Of a stretch of 52,152 bases of DNA, positions 1 through 9,446 are shown piece after piece. Location of the stretch: assembly GCA_910585485.1 (NCBI GenBank), contig CAJUEZ010000013.1, forward strand, positions 1 to 52,152, in the 5' to 3' direction. This stretch comes from an uncultured Clostridia bacterium (GTDB lineage: Bacteria; Bacillota; Clostridia; UBA1381). The notes under the pieces were generated by a model, which worked only from the letters and a program-made list of their open reading frames with translations, ran no database searches and was not told where the DNA came from. Position 1 is the stretch's first letter. Each line of letters starts with the position of its first letter. The position numbers and the translations under genes are program-made.

Positions 1-1759
1 TACTCTGCACTAAAAAGCCTATAACTCCGCTTGCCATCGCTAACGCAAGCATTGAGTCTATATTTTTTTTATCATTTAATCTGTATACATTTGACATATT
101 TTTTATAAATACAACCTGCATTACTATGAACACAATCAGTCCGCTTATTCCCGCCTCAACCAATAGCTGCAGAAACAGATTATGTGAATGAGGCGCTATT
201 ATGGCATTATAGGAAAAGAACGGGTATATCTGTGAAAACGCGGCTTCTCCCATTCCTATTCCACCAAGCCAGTAATGCTTCATCATTCCGAGCGTTCCCA
301 TCCATATATACACACGATATGATGTGGATGAATCTTCCATATTTCCCACGCTCATAATTCTGTCAACTATTGTCTGTGGTATTATAAACGGCAAAATACA
401 TAAAACAAGCGGTATCAGTCCCCACCATTTACCTTCATAAAATGTTACAAAAATAACCACGCTCAGCATGAAACCAATCCAGCATCCTCTCGACTGGGTC
501 AGCACAAGGCAAACAGCCAAACATAAGAACATCGCTCCGTATGTCCATTTAGAAAGTTCTTTCCACTTATATTTCAGCATATATACCGCGGCTATAGGTA
601 ATACCAGTAAAATATATTCTCCAAGCACATTTGGATTGCCTAAAGTTGAATAAACACGCATTGTCGCATCCTCAAACATTTCCTCATCAATCCATGCGTT
701 TGATGTTGTCCATCCAAACATATACTGCATTATTCCGTACAATGCTACTAAAGCGCCTGATATAACCAAAATTTTAAATAACCCGTAAAGCTGTTCTTTA
801 GTTTTGACTGTGTTAATTACAACAAAATAAAATCCCACAAACACAAAATACATCAACCATACTTTTATACTGCCCATCCTTGCAAATGAAGCGAGAGATG
901 AAACAAGCAATACTCCGAGAAAGAGCAGAACACACTTACCGACTCCATCAAATTTCCATTTAAAATCTTCATCATGCAGTGACTTTACTATTAGTGAAAA
1001 AGCAGTCCATAAACACATTGCGGCTAATACCATTGTTGGAACGAAAGGAGCGAGAAATACCGCTGCATACACTCCCGTAACAGGAGCGTATAAAACAAGA
1101 ATTACACCAAACGCTGCAAAAGGTATTGCTAAACCATATATAAGTTTTATACTCATTACAACTCCAGCCGCTATGCCGATTATTGCCGCTATGACAATTC
1201 TAAGCATACCGCCGGTTTTCTGCTCATCATAAAAATTAAAATCAAGTTTTTTAAATCCTGCCGCGCTTTTGATTATATCTACAAATTTACTTCCGTTTAA
1301 AAATCCCATGAGATTACAGTTAAATACACACATTATCGCGCCCACTGCTCCGGCAATAGCGGCTATTTTTGAAAACCTCATTTGATACATGCAATAACCA
1401 AGAGATGACGATAAAAGCATTATTCCTATAAATCTCGTGTTGACTGCCATAAAATTCTGTATATATGTTTTTCCGCAGAAGCATATACAGCTTTGGGAAA
1501 TAGTTTTATCTATAAATCCTCCGATTTTTCTTTTCAAAAATGTAAAAGCGGTAAACGGACATTTTAAAATACGGTCAACTGCGCTTTCTTTTTCAGAATT
1601 GGTGTTTTTTCTGAGAAGATTCATCACCGCGCTGTTTTTCCACGACTGTGAAATACCGTTATATATCTTTATCAGCAATTTATATAATCCGCTTTCTTTA
1701 AATACTCTCACAAAAGCATGCCACATAGACACAATCGAAGACATTATAAAGCTATTCAT
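1..1759 (-). CDS. O-antigen ligase / Wzy polymerase family membrane protein (3' end outside window)
   Basis: An open frame starts with ATG at 1759 and runs off the left edge after 586 codons, so the C-terminus is missing. The first ~100 residues look cytosolic and basic; many hydrophobic segments follow, with a large loop before the motif PHSHN (codons near 185-200), which is the signature of the Wzy_C/O-antigen-ligase family. Such proteins polymerise or ligate lipid-linked glycans at the outer face of the membrane. In a Gram-positive cell the product is a wall or capsular polymer, not LPS. The start follows the murJ stop by 2 bases and has the Shine-Dalgarno GGAGAGGG. It is the third gene of the envelope operon. 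The exact substrate cannot be read from sequence. Confidence 0.85.
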   Translation of the reverse strand, partial: MNSFIMSSIVSMWHAFVRVFKESGLYKLLIKIYNGISQSWKNSAVMNLLRKNTNSEKESAVDRILKCPFTAFTFLKRKIGGFIDKTISQSCICFCGKTYIQNFMAVNTRFIGIMLLSSSLGYCMYQMRFSKIAAIAGAVGAIMCVFNCNLMGFLNGSKFVDIIKSAAGFKKLDFNFYDEQKTGGMLRIVIAAIIGIAAGVVMSIKLIYGLAIPFAAFGVILVLYAPVTGVYAAVFLAPFVPTMVLAAMCLWTAFSLIVKSLHDEDFKWKFDGVGKCVLLFLGVLLVSSLASFARMGSIKVWLMYFVFVGFYFVVINTVKTKEQLYGLFKILVISGALVALYGIMQYMFGWTTSNAWIDEEMFEDATMRVYSTLGNPNVLGEYILLVLPIAAVYMLKYKWKELSKWTYGAMFLCLAVCLVLTQSRGCWIGFMLSVVIFVTFYEGKWWGLIPLVLCILPFIIPQTIVDRIMSVGNMEDSSTSYRVYIWMGTLGMMKHYWLGGIGMGEAAFSQIYPFFSYNAIIAPHSHNLFLQLLVEAGISGLIVFIVMQVVFIKNMSNVYRLNDKKNIDSMLALAMASGVIGFLVQS

Positions 1760-1761
1760 AT

Positions 1762-3303
1762 TCACCCTCTCCTTTTTAATAGTTTTTTAGTTTCCTTAGG
1801 ACTTATAATAAGAAGTGTTAACGCATATATCATTATTCCTACCGCACCGCATATTGCTATTATTGCTATATTGCCTATAAGTCCGCTGAAATGCCCTTTT
1901 AAAATCGAATACATACCCCATACCGCCGCTGTCATAAACACGGTTGCAAACAGCGATTTGAATATTGCGCCAAAATCTTTTCTTTGCATCATTCCGGGAT
2001 ATTTTCTGTGTATACTTACCGCGTTCAATATAGCGTTAAATATACTTCCGCACGCTGTCGCTATTGCCAGTCCGTTTGTCTGCATAAAGTTAAATAAAGC
2101 ATATGCAAGCACAATATTCACAACCATGCTCAAAATAGAATTAATCATTGGTATTTTTGATTCCTGCATTGAAAAAAATGTTTTGGATAAAACCTCGTTT
2201 ATCGCAAGACCCGCCATTCCTATTGAATAGCACTTCAGCAAAGTTGAGATTGCCAAAATGCCCTCCTCGTTCATTTTTCCGTAATTAAAGATTACAGATG
2301 CGGCAGGATAAGACAATATCATAAGTCCTGCCATAAGCGGCAAAATAACCATAAACATTGAGCGCACTGACATTGAAAATAGTTTTTTTGTTTCCTCTTC
2401 CTTTTTATCCGCAACCGCTTTTGCAAGCTTTGGAAATATCAGATTTGTTACCACAAAGCTTACAACACCTGTGACAATCAAATACAACCGGCTTGATTGC
2501 TGTATATAAGTGACAGCGCTGTCTATATTGGACGCAAGCCGCTGATTTACAATAGTATATAAAGGCTGCACCCACGTTGCAATAAGCATTGGTCCGGCAA
2601 GTTTGATTGCCTGAACAATGTATTTATCTTTAAATCTAAAGTCAGGTCTAAACTTTACTCCGAATTTTTTTATCCAAGGCACTTCAATGAGAAATTGAAG
2701 ACTCCATGCAATAATCATAGTAACTGCAAGTCCGTATATACCAAATTTCTTCCCAAGCGTTAAATAGTACAGAATAATAGCCAAATTTGAAACAAGACTT
2801 ATAACAGACGGTATGTTATACTCTCCAAACGATTGCAGAAGTCCCACAAAAGAAAATGCTAATCCTGTAAATATTATCATCGGGAACATAACCGCGGTCA
2901 AATTGGCTGTTAATTGTTGTTTCTCGCTATCATAATTCGGAGCCATAAAATGTGCCAGCTGTGTTCTCAGAAGAATACCTGCGACAGATATAAAAACTGT
3001 GATACATATTATCATAGTCACAAATTTATTGACAAAACCCATTGCCTCGTCTTTGCCCCGTTCCGCCATTATATTATTAAATACCGGAATAAACGTCGCT
3101 GATATTACACCTCCGACAACCACATCAAATAAGGTTGTTGGTATTGTAGATGCTGTATAAAACGCGTCGGACTCTATTCCCGCTCCGAAAAACGCGGTTA
3201 AAAGCGAGTCGCGCGCTTGTCCGAGTACTTTTGAAAGCAGTGTTGCAGCAATCATAAAAACCGCGGTTACAATCAATTTTTGACCAGTGATTTTTTCTTT
3301 CAA
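1762..3303 (-). CDS. murJ: MurJ/MviN-family lipid-linked precursor flippase
   Basis: A 513-residue polytopic membrane protein of normal length for MurJ, with about 14 predicted membrane segments. The N-terminus carries the family pattern, with ARDSLL, then FGAG-x-ESDAF, then FIPVF. MurJ flips lipid II for peptidoglycan; paralogues in polysaccharide operons may flip other undecaprenyl-linked glycans. Its place between a glycosyltransferase-CsaB protein and a polymerase-like protein makes a secondary wall polymer substrate possible. The start codon is TTG (3303-3301), overlapping the upstream stop as TTGA, with AAGGAAG nine bases before it, so translation is probably coupled. Lipid II versus another glycan cannot be settled here. 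Confidence 0.85.
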   Translation of the reverse strand: MKEKITGQKLIVTAVFMIAATLLSKVLGQARDSLLTAFFGAGIESDAFYTASTIPTTLFDVVVGGVISATFIPVFNNIMAERGKDEAMGFVNKFVTMIICITVFISVAGILLRTQLAHFMAPNYDSEKQQLTANLTAVMFPMIIFTGLAFSFVGLLQSFGEYNIPSVISLVSNLAIILYYLTLGKKFGIYGLAVTMIIAWSLQFLIEVPWIKKFGVKFRPDFRFKDKYIVQAIKLAGPMLIATWVQPLYTIVNQRLASNIDSAVTYIQQSSRLYLIVTGVVSFVVTNLIFPKLAKAVADKKEEETKKLFSMSVRSMFMVILPLMAGLMILSYPAASVIFNYGKMNEEGILAISTLLKCYSIGMAGLAINEVLSKTFFSMQESKIPMINSILSMVVNIVLAYALFNFMQTNGLAIATACGSIFNAILNAVSIHRKYPGMMQRKDFGAIFKSLFATVFMTAAVWGMYSILKGHFSGLIGNIAIIAICGAVGIMIYALTLLIISPKETKKLLKRRG

Positions 3304-5534
3304 ACTTCAACACTTCCTTTTTCATAAAGTTCAATCGCATACTTTCCATTATACTGAGCCTGTTTTTTAAGTTTGTTATAATTATTCTCTAAATCAACTT
3401 TTATGGCATCGTAATTTTTTATACAATCATCTATTGCTGTTTTTAGCATCTCTATATCAAGATTTTCAACAGGAAAATAGTGTTTTTGGTGTGTATACTC
3501 CATAAAACTGCTTATTTTAGGATCATATACGAGTCCAATAAGAGGGACAGAATTTATTGTGGAATAAATTAAAGTATGAAGTCTCATACCTATGCACAAA
3601 TCAAAACAGCTAATAATAGAAAGCATATCTTCCACAGAATACCTCTTTTTAATTATAGCCGAAGGATTCCTCATTTTACGCTTGATATTTTGCATTATCG
3701 CTGTATCACGGCTTGACTGCATCGGCAGAAATACTGTGTAAAATCCGTATTTCTCATACGCGTAATCACAGGCCATTGCCACTTCGCTCTCAAATTCGGG
3801 ATCGAGGTTCTGCCAGCGTCTCACTGACACTCCGAGTATTTTACAGTTACCGTTTACTCCCTCAGCTGAAAGTATCTCTCTGCCTTTAGTCTCATCAGCA
3901 ATATCTAAATTAAGAGCGGGGTCTGCAGTCACAATTACATTTGCATTGTCGACTCCTATATCACGCAATGTTTTATATGATTGCTCATCTCTTAATGTAA
4001 TAAGCTGTGCTTTGTTTAATATTTTTCGGGTACGCTTTATATTTGATTTCTTTTCAAGCGGTCCTATTCCGTTAGAATACAGCATGACCTTAACTTTACA
4101 CTTCAACGCTAATGATATTATCATCAAATAATACCAAAGCGATTTTGTGCTTGTCCTGTCTTGTATGAGTGTTCCCCCGCCTGAAATCAGCATATCGGCT
4201 GATTTCATATGCTTTACAATTTTAAACGGATTAAGGCGGCTTATGGCTTTCACTTTGTAATAGTTCATAGTTTCACGCGGATTAGCGCTTAAAACCACAA
4301 TATTAGGACTATCTTTATATCTTTTTATATCCTCGATTATTGCTTTTAAGAGAGCGTCATCACCACTGTTTTTAAAACCATAATATCCCGAAATCAGTAT
4401 TTCTTTATTTTTTTGAAGCGCCCAGTCATAGACTTTTATACTGTCCTCCGCCATACGACTTACCGAATATTCTCGCTTTATGAGTGCTCTTCCATACTGT
4501 CCCATTTCCTTTCGTTTTTCAACATCAAGGTTGAAGAAACTCAGAATATCGCTTTTTAAATCCTGCGGAGTTGACTGTTTGCAGCCTCTACAGCAAAAAT
4601 TAGTATCTATTCCAACAGATAATTTTGTATCATCAAACAAGCCTATATATCCTTCATTTCCCGCTATTATAACAGGTTTTTCAGCCGCCATAGCCTCTAA
4701 AGCGGCACGGCTGACTCCCACAAATAGTCGACACGGCGCTATAAGTTTATTAATATCCGTTCTCGCTCCTGTAAGAGTTATCACTTCTCTTCCGATTTTT
4801 TTATTGACATTTTGCGTCATTGTCTTTATATTATCAAAGTCATCACCGGCGCCTACAACAACAACTCTCAAATTTTCTATTGTTTTATCAAGGTCCGGAA
4901 CAATCTCTATAAGATGCTTTGCCACCAAACTCCTCGATTCATCAAGGCGACTTACATACGTAATCACCGTATCATCTTCATTGATGCTAAGTTCTTCTTT
5001 AATGTTTCCGCAATCTGTATCAGGTGAAAATTTATCTGTGTCAATTCCGTTTATTGTCACGTTTATGTCACCTTCAGGAATATGGTAATTATTCATCAGA
5101 TATTCTTTTATATCTTCTGAAACCGCAACGGTCTTTTCACCCCAGTCGGTTATATATTTAAGTCCATATCTCGTATTAAATACCCAGTGAGCCGTAGTGA
5201 CAAACGGAAATTTCATTTTTTTATGAAGCTTTCCAAGTATAAAGGACGGTATTCTCGCATGAGAATGAACTATATCTATATTTTCTTCTTTTACAATTTT
5301 TTTCAGTAAGTGTGTGGCTTTAATCATGTTAAAAGGATTCTTATTCTGCAGCGGAACATGATAATGCTTTATTCCGTTTTCCTCAAGTTCCTTTACATAT
5401 ACGCCGCCATTTGACGTAACTATAACATTAAACCCTTTTCTTTTAAGTTCTTTGGCAAGTTCTACAACATGAGTTTCAGCGCCGCCTATATTTAACTGCA
5501 TCAGTGACAAAAGGATATTTGCTCCTTTTTTCAA
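3300..5534 (-). CDS. Fusion protein: family 4-type glycosyltransferase + CsaB-like polysaccharide pyruvyl transferase
   Basis: Two enzymes in one chain of about 744 residues. Residues ~5-370 form a GT-B glycosyltransferase: an N-terminal NIGGAETHV motif, an HSH acceptor-side segment and a C-terminal SRAALEAMAAEKPV donor-site motif. Residues ~378-744 match CsaB: GYYGFKNSGDDALL at the start, then SGGGTLIQD, and MRLHTLIYS near the end. CsaB adds ketal-pyruvate to secondary wall polymers, which lets SLH-domain proteins bind. The frame extends to an ATG at 5555, but that lies only ~8 bases from the predicted transcription start. TTG at 5534, preceded by GGGTG at 6-base spacing, is the better start. 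First gene of the envelope operon. Confidence 0.85.
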   Translation of the reverse strand: MKKGANILLSLMQLNIGGAETHVVELAKELKRKGFNVIVTSNGGVYVKELEENGIKHYHVPLQNKNPFNMIKATHLLKKIVKEENIDIVHSHARIPSFILGKLHKKMKFPFVTTAHWVFNTRYGLKYITDWGEKTVAVSEDIKEYLMNNYHIPEGDINVTINGIDTDKFSPDTDCGNIKEELSINEDDTVITYVSRLDESRSLVAKHLIEIVPDLDKTIENLRVVVVGAGDDFDNIKTMTQNVNKKIGREVITLTGARTDINKLIAPCRLFVGVSRAALEAMAAEKPVIIAGNEGYIGLFDDTKLSVGIDTNFCCRGCKQSTPQDLKSDILSFFNLDVEKRKEMGQYGRALIKREYSVSRMAEDSIKVYDWALQKNKEILISGYYGFKNSGDDALLKAIIEDIKRYKDSPNIVVLSANPRETMNYYKVKAISRLNPFKIVKHMKSADMLISGGGTLIQDRTSTKSLWYYLMIISLALKCKVKVMLYSNGIGPLEKKSNIKRTRKILNKAQLITLRDEQSYKTLRDIGVDNANVIVTADPALNLDIADETKGREILSAEGVNGNCKILGVSVRRWQNLDPEFESEVAMACDYAYEKYGFYTVFLPMQSSRDTAIMQNIKRKMRNPSAIIKKRYSVEDMLSIISCFDLCIGMRLHTLIYSTINSVPLIGLVYDPKISSFMEYTHQKHYFPVENLDIEMLKTAIDDCIKNYDAIKVDLENNYNKLKKQAQYNGKYAIELYEKGSVEV

Positions 5535-5569
5535 TTTAATCACCCGCTCTTTCATACATACTTAATTCT

Positions 5570-5598
5570 ATTATAATAAAAAATTCCAAAAATAGCAA
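5570..5598 (-). promoter_or_regulatory. Sigma-A promoter of the envelope polysaccharide operon
   Basis: On the minus strand a -35 TTGCTA (5598-5593) is separated by 17 bases from -10 TATAAT (5575-5570). The predicted start near 5563 leaves a ~29-base leader before the TTG start at 5534. Confidence 0.7.
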
Positions 5599-5677
5599 GT
5601 GTTTTAGCGATATAAGATTTTTATAATGCATTATTTAATTTTTTTTCATAATTTCATAATATAGAAGTATAAAAGAA

Positions 5678-5706
5678 TTGATTTTTCCGTAGAATTATGA
5701 TATACT
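5678..5706 (+). promoter_or_regulatory. Sigma-A promoter of tmRNA
   Basis: TTGATT (5678-5683), 17-base spacer, TATACT (5701-5706). The mature tmRNA 5' end at 5721 is 14 bases past the -10 box, so a short 5' leader is probably removed, as RNase P does for pre-tmRNA. Confidence 0.75.
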
Positions 5707-5720
5707 AATCAAAACAATTC

Positions 5721-6072
5721 GGGGCTGCAATGGTTTCGACGGGGATGAGGAATCCCGAGTAGCGAGTAGTGCCTGAGTACCACTTAAAACTGCTCAAACT
5801 TTAAATATAAACGCTAACGATACAGAATTAGCTTACGCTGCCTAATTGCGGCGTTGTCTCCCCTGTGAGTACCACGGCATAGGGCAAGGCATAATATTAG
5901 TGGTGAATGTGAGTTAAGGGTTGTCCTGACCTTTTCCATGATTTAAGGACTACCGATAATATAGCTTTGGTTATGAAGCAGTATTTGAGGGAATTTTAAT
6001 CATAACCTGCACTCGGAGAAACTTGGGTGGATTTGTTTTCGGACAGGAGTTCAATTCTCCTCAGCTCCACCA
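5721..6072 (+). ncRNA. ssrA: Transfer-messenger RNA (tmRNA)
   Basis: A 352-base one-piece tmRNA. The 5' end GGGGCTG pairs with 3' CAGCTCC to form the acceptor stem, with G3:U at the third pair, the alanine identity element, and an encoded CCA at 6070-6072. The conserved 5' sequence GCAATGGTTTCGACGGGGAT and the T-arm GGAGTTCAATTCTCC are both present. The tag reading frame is most likely resumed at GCT 5813 and stops at TAA 5843-5845, giving ANDTELAYAA. tmRNA with SmpB rescues stalled ribosomes and tags the product for proteolysis. Confidence 0.97.
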
Positions 6073-6073
6073 A

Positions 6074-6115
6074 AAAAGTGATATTATGAATTTCATAATA
6101 TCACTTTTATTTTTA
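6074..6115 (+). terminator. Rho-independent terminator of tmRNA (probably bidirectional)
   Basis: Arms of 17 bases at 6074-6090 and 6092-6108 form a nearly perfect palindrome, followed by a T-rich tract. The complementary A-run before the stem means it can also stop the convergent amidase transcript, whose stop codon lies at 6134. Confidence 0.85.
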
Positions 6116-6133
6116 TAAGAATACAATATGTTT

Positions 6134-7681
6134 TTAATTAGGTACTGTTACATTCTTCAAAGTAATCATTATACCTTCCGCGATTCCCTGCGCCGCTTTT
6201 TGCTGATATTCATCAGTCGTCATATTATATACTTCTACAGGGTTTGTAATGAATCCAACTTCCGCCAAAGCAGCAGGCATATTACAGCGTTTTGTAACCG
6301 CGTGTTCAGCAGTTTTCACTCCTCTGTTTGTTGACCCCATATAATACAGCATTCTGCTTAAAATATTCTTTGCAAGCTGCTCACTGCTTGTTCCGTATTC
6401 ATCTCCGTTATTGGATTCCGCATAAAACACTTCTGTTCCATTCGCGTCAGGCGCGTTATCAACTGAATTTATATGAATACTTACAAATACGGCGGCATTT
6501 TCCTCATTAGCCTGTGTCGGACGTTCCACCAAAGAAGGGAGCGTATCGCCCGTACGAGTCATAGACACGGCATAGCCTGCATCTTCTAATATTGACTTGA
6601 CTTTCTTTGTTATGTCTAAAGTAAGATTCTTTTCTAAAATCTCTGTACCGTCAAGATTTCCTATTGCTCCGGGATCGCTTCCGCCATGTCCCGCGTCAAG
6701 CACTATCAGCTTCTTTCCATTATACTGCGAGGTTGTGTTCGGAGCAGTTGATGCCGGAAGCGACGGTTTCTTTGTCGGTTCGGGCGCGGGTGTTGCTGTT
6801 TGTTTTTCATAAGTTGAAATACTGATTTCTAAAGTATTGTAGTCTGTCTTATTTACAGAATAGCTTTTCAGATTGTTCACATCTATAACAATTCTTGCTC
6901 TTTCATCATTATGTCCCATTCTAACCGAAGAAACTCCCGACTCGTTTATATTTAAGTTTTCATTAATATTTCCGAGTTGAGCTCCCTGCAAATCCACAAC
7001 GACTCTTTCGGGAGAATTAAGAGTAAAATCCGAAAACTGCGGCATGTCCTCATCTGTTTCAACAGTTACTTTTACATTGTAATCATCAATAACATCATAA
7101 GCAACATCAATAACGTTCGGCACAACCGGCTGCGGAGTTGAAACTATCTCATCAACCCACGGTTCTTGATATTCATCAGATAAAGCGTAATCATCAGAAT
7201 CAATAAGGATTGCGCCATCCTCAGAATCAAATTCAACATCAAGACCTATTGTCTCGCTGATAAATCTTACAGGAACCATTGTTTTTGTCTGTCCGCCGAC
7301 TCTTGCAATAAGTTTCGGCACTACATTATCAGGTATATTGGTCTTCACACCGTTTATGTAAGCAACATTATCATTAATTCGCATCGTAATCAAGTAGTCG
7401 TCACTTATAACCTCTACTGTTTGGCTATCCAACACATAATTAACAGTCGCTCCGACCTCTTCAAAAATTTCTCTGACCGGCACAAGAGCGCGGTCGTTAA
7501 AGATAATCGGCGAAAGCGCCGCGTCTATCAGCTGATTGTTTACAACAAGCGCGTAAACTTCTCCATTATATTCGTGCGTTCCACCATCATACTCAAGCAT
7601 CATTGTTTCTGCCGATGCAAACGCAGCACTGCAAAACAAAAATACTATGGCTGCTGTAATTGTTATGATAAATTTCCTCAT
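6134..7681 (-). CDS. Secreted N-acetylmuramoyl-L-alanine amidase with stalk and AMIN domains
   Basis: Predicted zinc amidase that cleaves the lactyl-peptide bond of peptidoglycan. Order: signal peptide (residues 1-25, ending ASA), a copper-amine-oxidase-N-like stalk domain (~30-165), an AMIN domain (~195-290) for envelope binding, a Pro/Thr-rich linker, and Amidase_3 (~325-512). Numbered from the chosen start, the zinc ligands and catalytic residues are H332 (DAGHGG), E347, H403 (SIHINS) and E474 (LAEVGF), all intact. The frame also allows ATG at 7690, but GGAGAGG abuts that codon with no spacing; it lies nine bases before ATG 7681, so the latter is chosen. The stalk domain is unrelated to real amine oxidase activity. 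It stands alone between tmRNA and ruvB. Confidence 0.9.
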   Translation of the reverse strand: MRKFIITITAAIVFLFCSAAFASAETMMLEYDGGTHEYNGEVYALVVNNQLIDAALSPIIFNDRALVPVREIFEEVGATVNYVLDSQTVEVISDDYLITMRINDNVAYINGVKTNIPDNVVPKLIARVGGQTKTMVPVRFISETIGLDVEFDSEDGAILIDSDDYALSDEYQEPWVDEIVSTPQPVVPNVIDVAYDVIDDYNVKVTVETDEDMPQFSDFTLNSPERVVVDLQGAQLGNINENLNINESGVSSVRMGHNDERARIVIDVNNLKSYSVNKTDYNTLEISISTYEKQTATPAPEPTKKPSLPASTAPNTTSQYNGKKLIVLDAGHGGSDPGAIGNLDGTEILEKNLTLDITKKVKSILEDAGYAVSMTRTGDTLPSLVERPTQANEENAAVFVSIHINSVDNAPDANGTEVFYAESNNGDEYGTSSEQLAKNILSRMLYYMGSTNRGVKTAEHAVTKRCNMPAALAEVGFITNPVEVYNMTTDEYQQKAAQGIAEGIMITLKNVTVPN

Positions 7682-7724
7682 TTTGCACATCCTCTCCTTT
7701 ATTTTTCCTATACAATATTACAAA

Positions 7725-8732
7725 TCATTCCGAGTATGGTATTTCAAAATGATCATAAGCTAATTTGGTAGCGATTCTGCCTCTTGGTGTTCTTGAAATG
7801 AACCCAAGCTGCAACAGATACGGTTCGTAAACATCTTCAATAGTATTTGATTCTTCCCCAATAGTTGCCGCAAGTGTGTCCAAGCCAACAGGTCCTCCGC
7901 CAAAGTTCTCAATCATTGTTTTTATCATTCTGCTGTCAATTTCATCAAGACCGAGTTCGTCAACCTCCATACTTTTAAGCGCTTGCGCCGCGACTTTGTA
8001 TGTGATTTTACCGTCATACTTTACCTGAGCAAAGTCACGGACTCTTTTTAGGAATCTGTTTGCTATTCTCGGAGTTCCGCGTGAGCGTGACGCAATTTCT
8101 ATCGCGCCTTCTTCATCTATTTCAACATCTAAAAGTCCCGCGCTTCTCATGACTATTTCCTGAATTTCTTCAACGCTGTACAGTTCCAGTCTGCTTATCA
8201 CTCCGAAACGGTCACGAAGCGGCGCTGTCAAAAGTCCCGCGCGCGTTGTCGCGCCTATGAGCGTGAACTTCGGCAAATCAATTCTTATTGATTTTGCCGC
8301 AGGTCCTTTACCTATTATAATATCAAGCGCGTAATCCTCCATTGCCGGATACAGTATTTCCTCTACAGTTCTTGACATGCGATGAATCTCATCAATAAAC
8401 AGAATATCGTGCTCGGACAAGTTTGTAAGTATCGCCGCAAGATCGCCCGCCTTTTCAATAGCAGGTCCCGATGTGATTCGTATATTTACACCCATCTCAT
8501 TTGCGATAATGCTTGCAAGCGTTGTTTTTCCCAATCCCGGAGGACCATAAAGCAGAACATGATCTAAAGCTTCCCGCCTATCCAACGCTGCTTGTATATA
8601 TATCTGAAGATTACTTTTAACTTTTTCCTGTCCAATATACTCTGAAAGAGATCTTGGTCTTAATCCGTATTCTATTTCTGCGTCTTCGCTTATAAAATCA
8701 CTTGTGACAAATCTCTCATCCTCATCAAACAA
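7725..8732 (-). CDS. ruvB: Holliday junction branch migration helicase RuvB
   Basis: A 335-residue AAA+ motor that, with RuvA, drives branch migration of Holliday junctions. Walker A GPPGLGKTT is at 63-71 and Walker B LFIDEIH near 111-117; the sensor segment GATTRAG and the C-terminal winged-helix DNA-binding domain (~260-330) are present. Length is normal for the family. The start codon is TTG (8732-8730), preceded by AAGGAGG at 8-base spacing; no in-frame ATG fits better. It lies 21 bases downstream of ruvA and is presumably cotranscribed with it. Confidence 0.97.
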   Translation of the reverse strand: MFDEDERFVTSDFISEDAEIEYGLRPRSLSEYIGQEKVKSNLQIYIQAALDRREALDHVLLYGPPGLGKTTLASIIANEMGVNIRITSGPAIEKAGDLAAILTNLSEHDILFIDEIHRMSRTVEEILYPAMEDYALDIIIGKGPAAKSIRIDLPKFTLIGATTRAGLLTAPLRDRFGVISRLELYSVEEIQEIVMRSAGLLDVEIDEEGAIEIASRSRGTPRIANRFLKRVRDFAQVKYDGKITYKVAAQALKSMEVDELGLDEIDSRMIKTMIENFGGGPVGLDTLAATIGEESNTIEDVYEPYLLQLGFISRTPRGRIATKLAYDHFEIPYSE

Positions 8733-8753
8733 CGATTTATCCTCCTTACGCGA

Positions 8754-9341
8754 TTATAAAAGGCTTCCAAGAGCCTTCTTTATTATCTCTTCTACTTCGA
8801 GCGAACCATCAATGCCTTTGACTGCCTTTTGCGCATCAGCACTGCTATATCCCAAAACCATCAGCGCGCTTATCGCCTCGCTTCTGTTATCAGAAGCAAT
8901 ATCCGCAAAATCATCATCCAAGGATATATCAAGTTCTTCGGTTTTAAGTTTATCTTTTAGTTCAAGAATAACCCTTTGCGCCATTTTAGGTCCTACACCC
9001 GATGCTTTTGTTATAGTTTTTACATCGTTTGTTACAACCGCAACAGCGAATTTTTCCGGAGTAACAACGGATAATATCGAAAGAGCGGCTTTAGGTCCTA
9101 CTCCTGATACTGAAATCAAATGTAGAAACATGTTCTTTTCTTCGATACTTGTAAACCCAAAGAGATCCATAACATCTTCTCTTACATGCAGATATGTATA
9201 CACGGTAATTTCTTGTCCGGCTTCGCGCGAGTCAGCTAAACTGGTCAGTGATGTATATATCATATACCCTACACCATTCGCGTCAACCACTATGTAATTT
9301 TCTCCTTTTTGTACCAAAGTACCCTTTATATAGTAATACAT
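8754..9341 (-). CDS. ruvA: Holliday junction DNA helicase subunit RuvA
   Basis: A 195-residue RuvA with the N-terminal OB domain (MYYYIKGTLV), two helix-hairpin-helix segments (LISVSGVGPKAALSIL and KASGVGPKMAQRVILEL) and a C-terminal domain III that contacts RuvB. The tetramer holds the four-way junction and loads RuvB. The start is ATG with AGAGGT upstream. A consensus promoter lies directly before it, so ruvAB is a transcription unit separate from ruvC. Confidence 0.96.
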   Translation of the reverse strand: MYYYIKGTLVQKGENYIVVDANGVGYMIYTSLTSLADSREAGQEITVYTYLHVREDVMDLFGFTSIEEKNMFLHLISVSGVGPKAALSILSVVTPEKFAVAVVTNDVKTITKASGVGPKMAQRVILELKDKLKTEELDISLDDDFADIASDNRSEAISALMVLGYSSADAQKAVKGIDGSLEVEEIIKKALGSLL

Positions 9342-9361
9342 CTTATCTACCTCTCGTCTAT

Positions 9362-9390
9362 ATAATACAATATTATTACAATTATGTCAA
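9362..9390 (-). promoter_or_regulatory. Sigma-A promoter of ruvAB
   Basis: Minus-strand TTGACA (9390-9385), 17-base spacer, TATTAT (9367-9362), about 20 bases from the ruvA start. No LexA-type box was seen nearby. Confidence 0.75.
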
Positions 9391-9446
9391 CCTCGAAAAT
9401 GTTACAAAATTATTAAAAAATATATTTATTTTAAATATATTTTAAA

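Noticed and set aside
1..1759. Lipopolysaccharide O-antigen ligase in the strict sense
   Set aside because: All other signs are Gram-positive; the Wzy_C fold is shared by polymerases and ligases of wall polymers.
6134..7681. Copper amine oxidase
   Set aside because: Only the N-terminal stalk-type domain is present; no oxidase catalytic domain exists. The enzyme part is an amidase.
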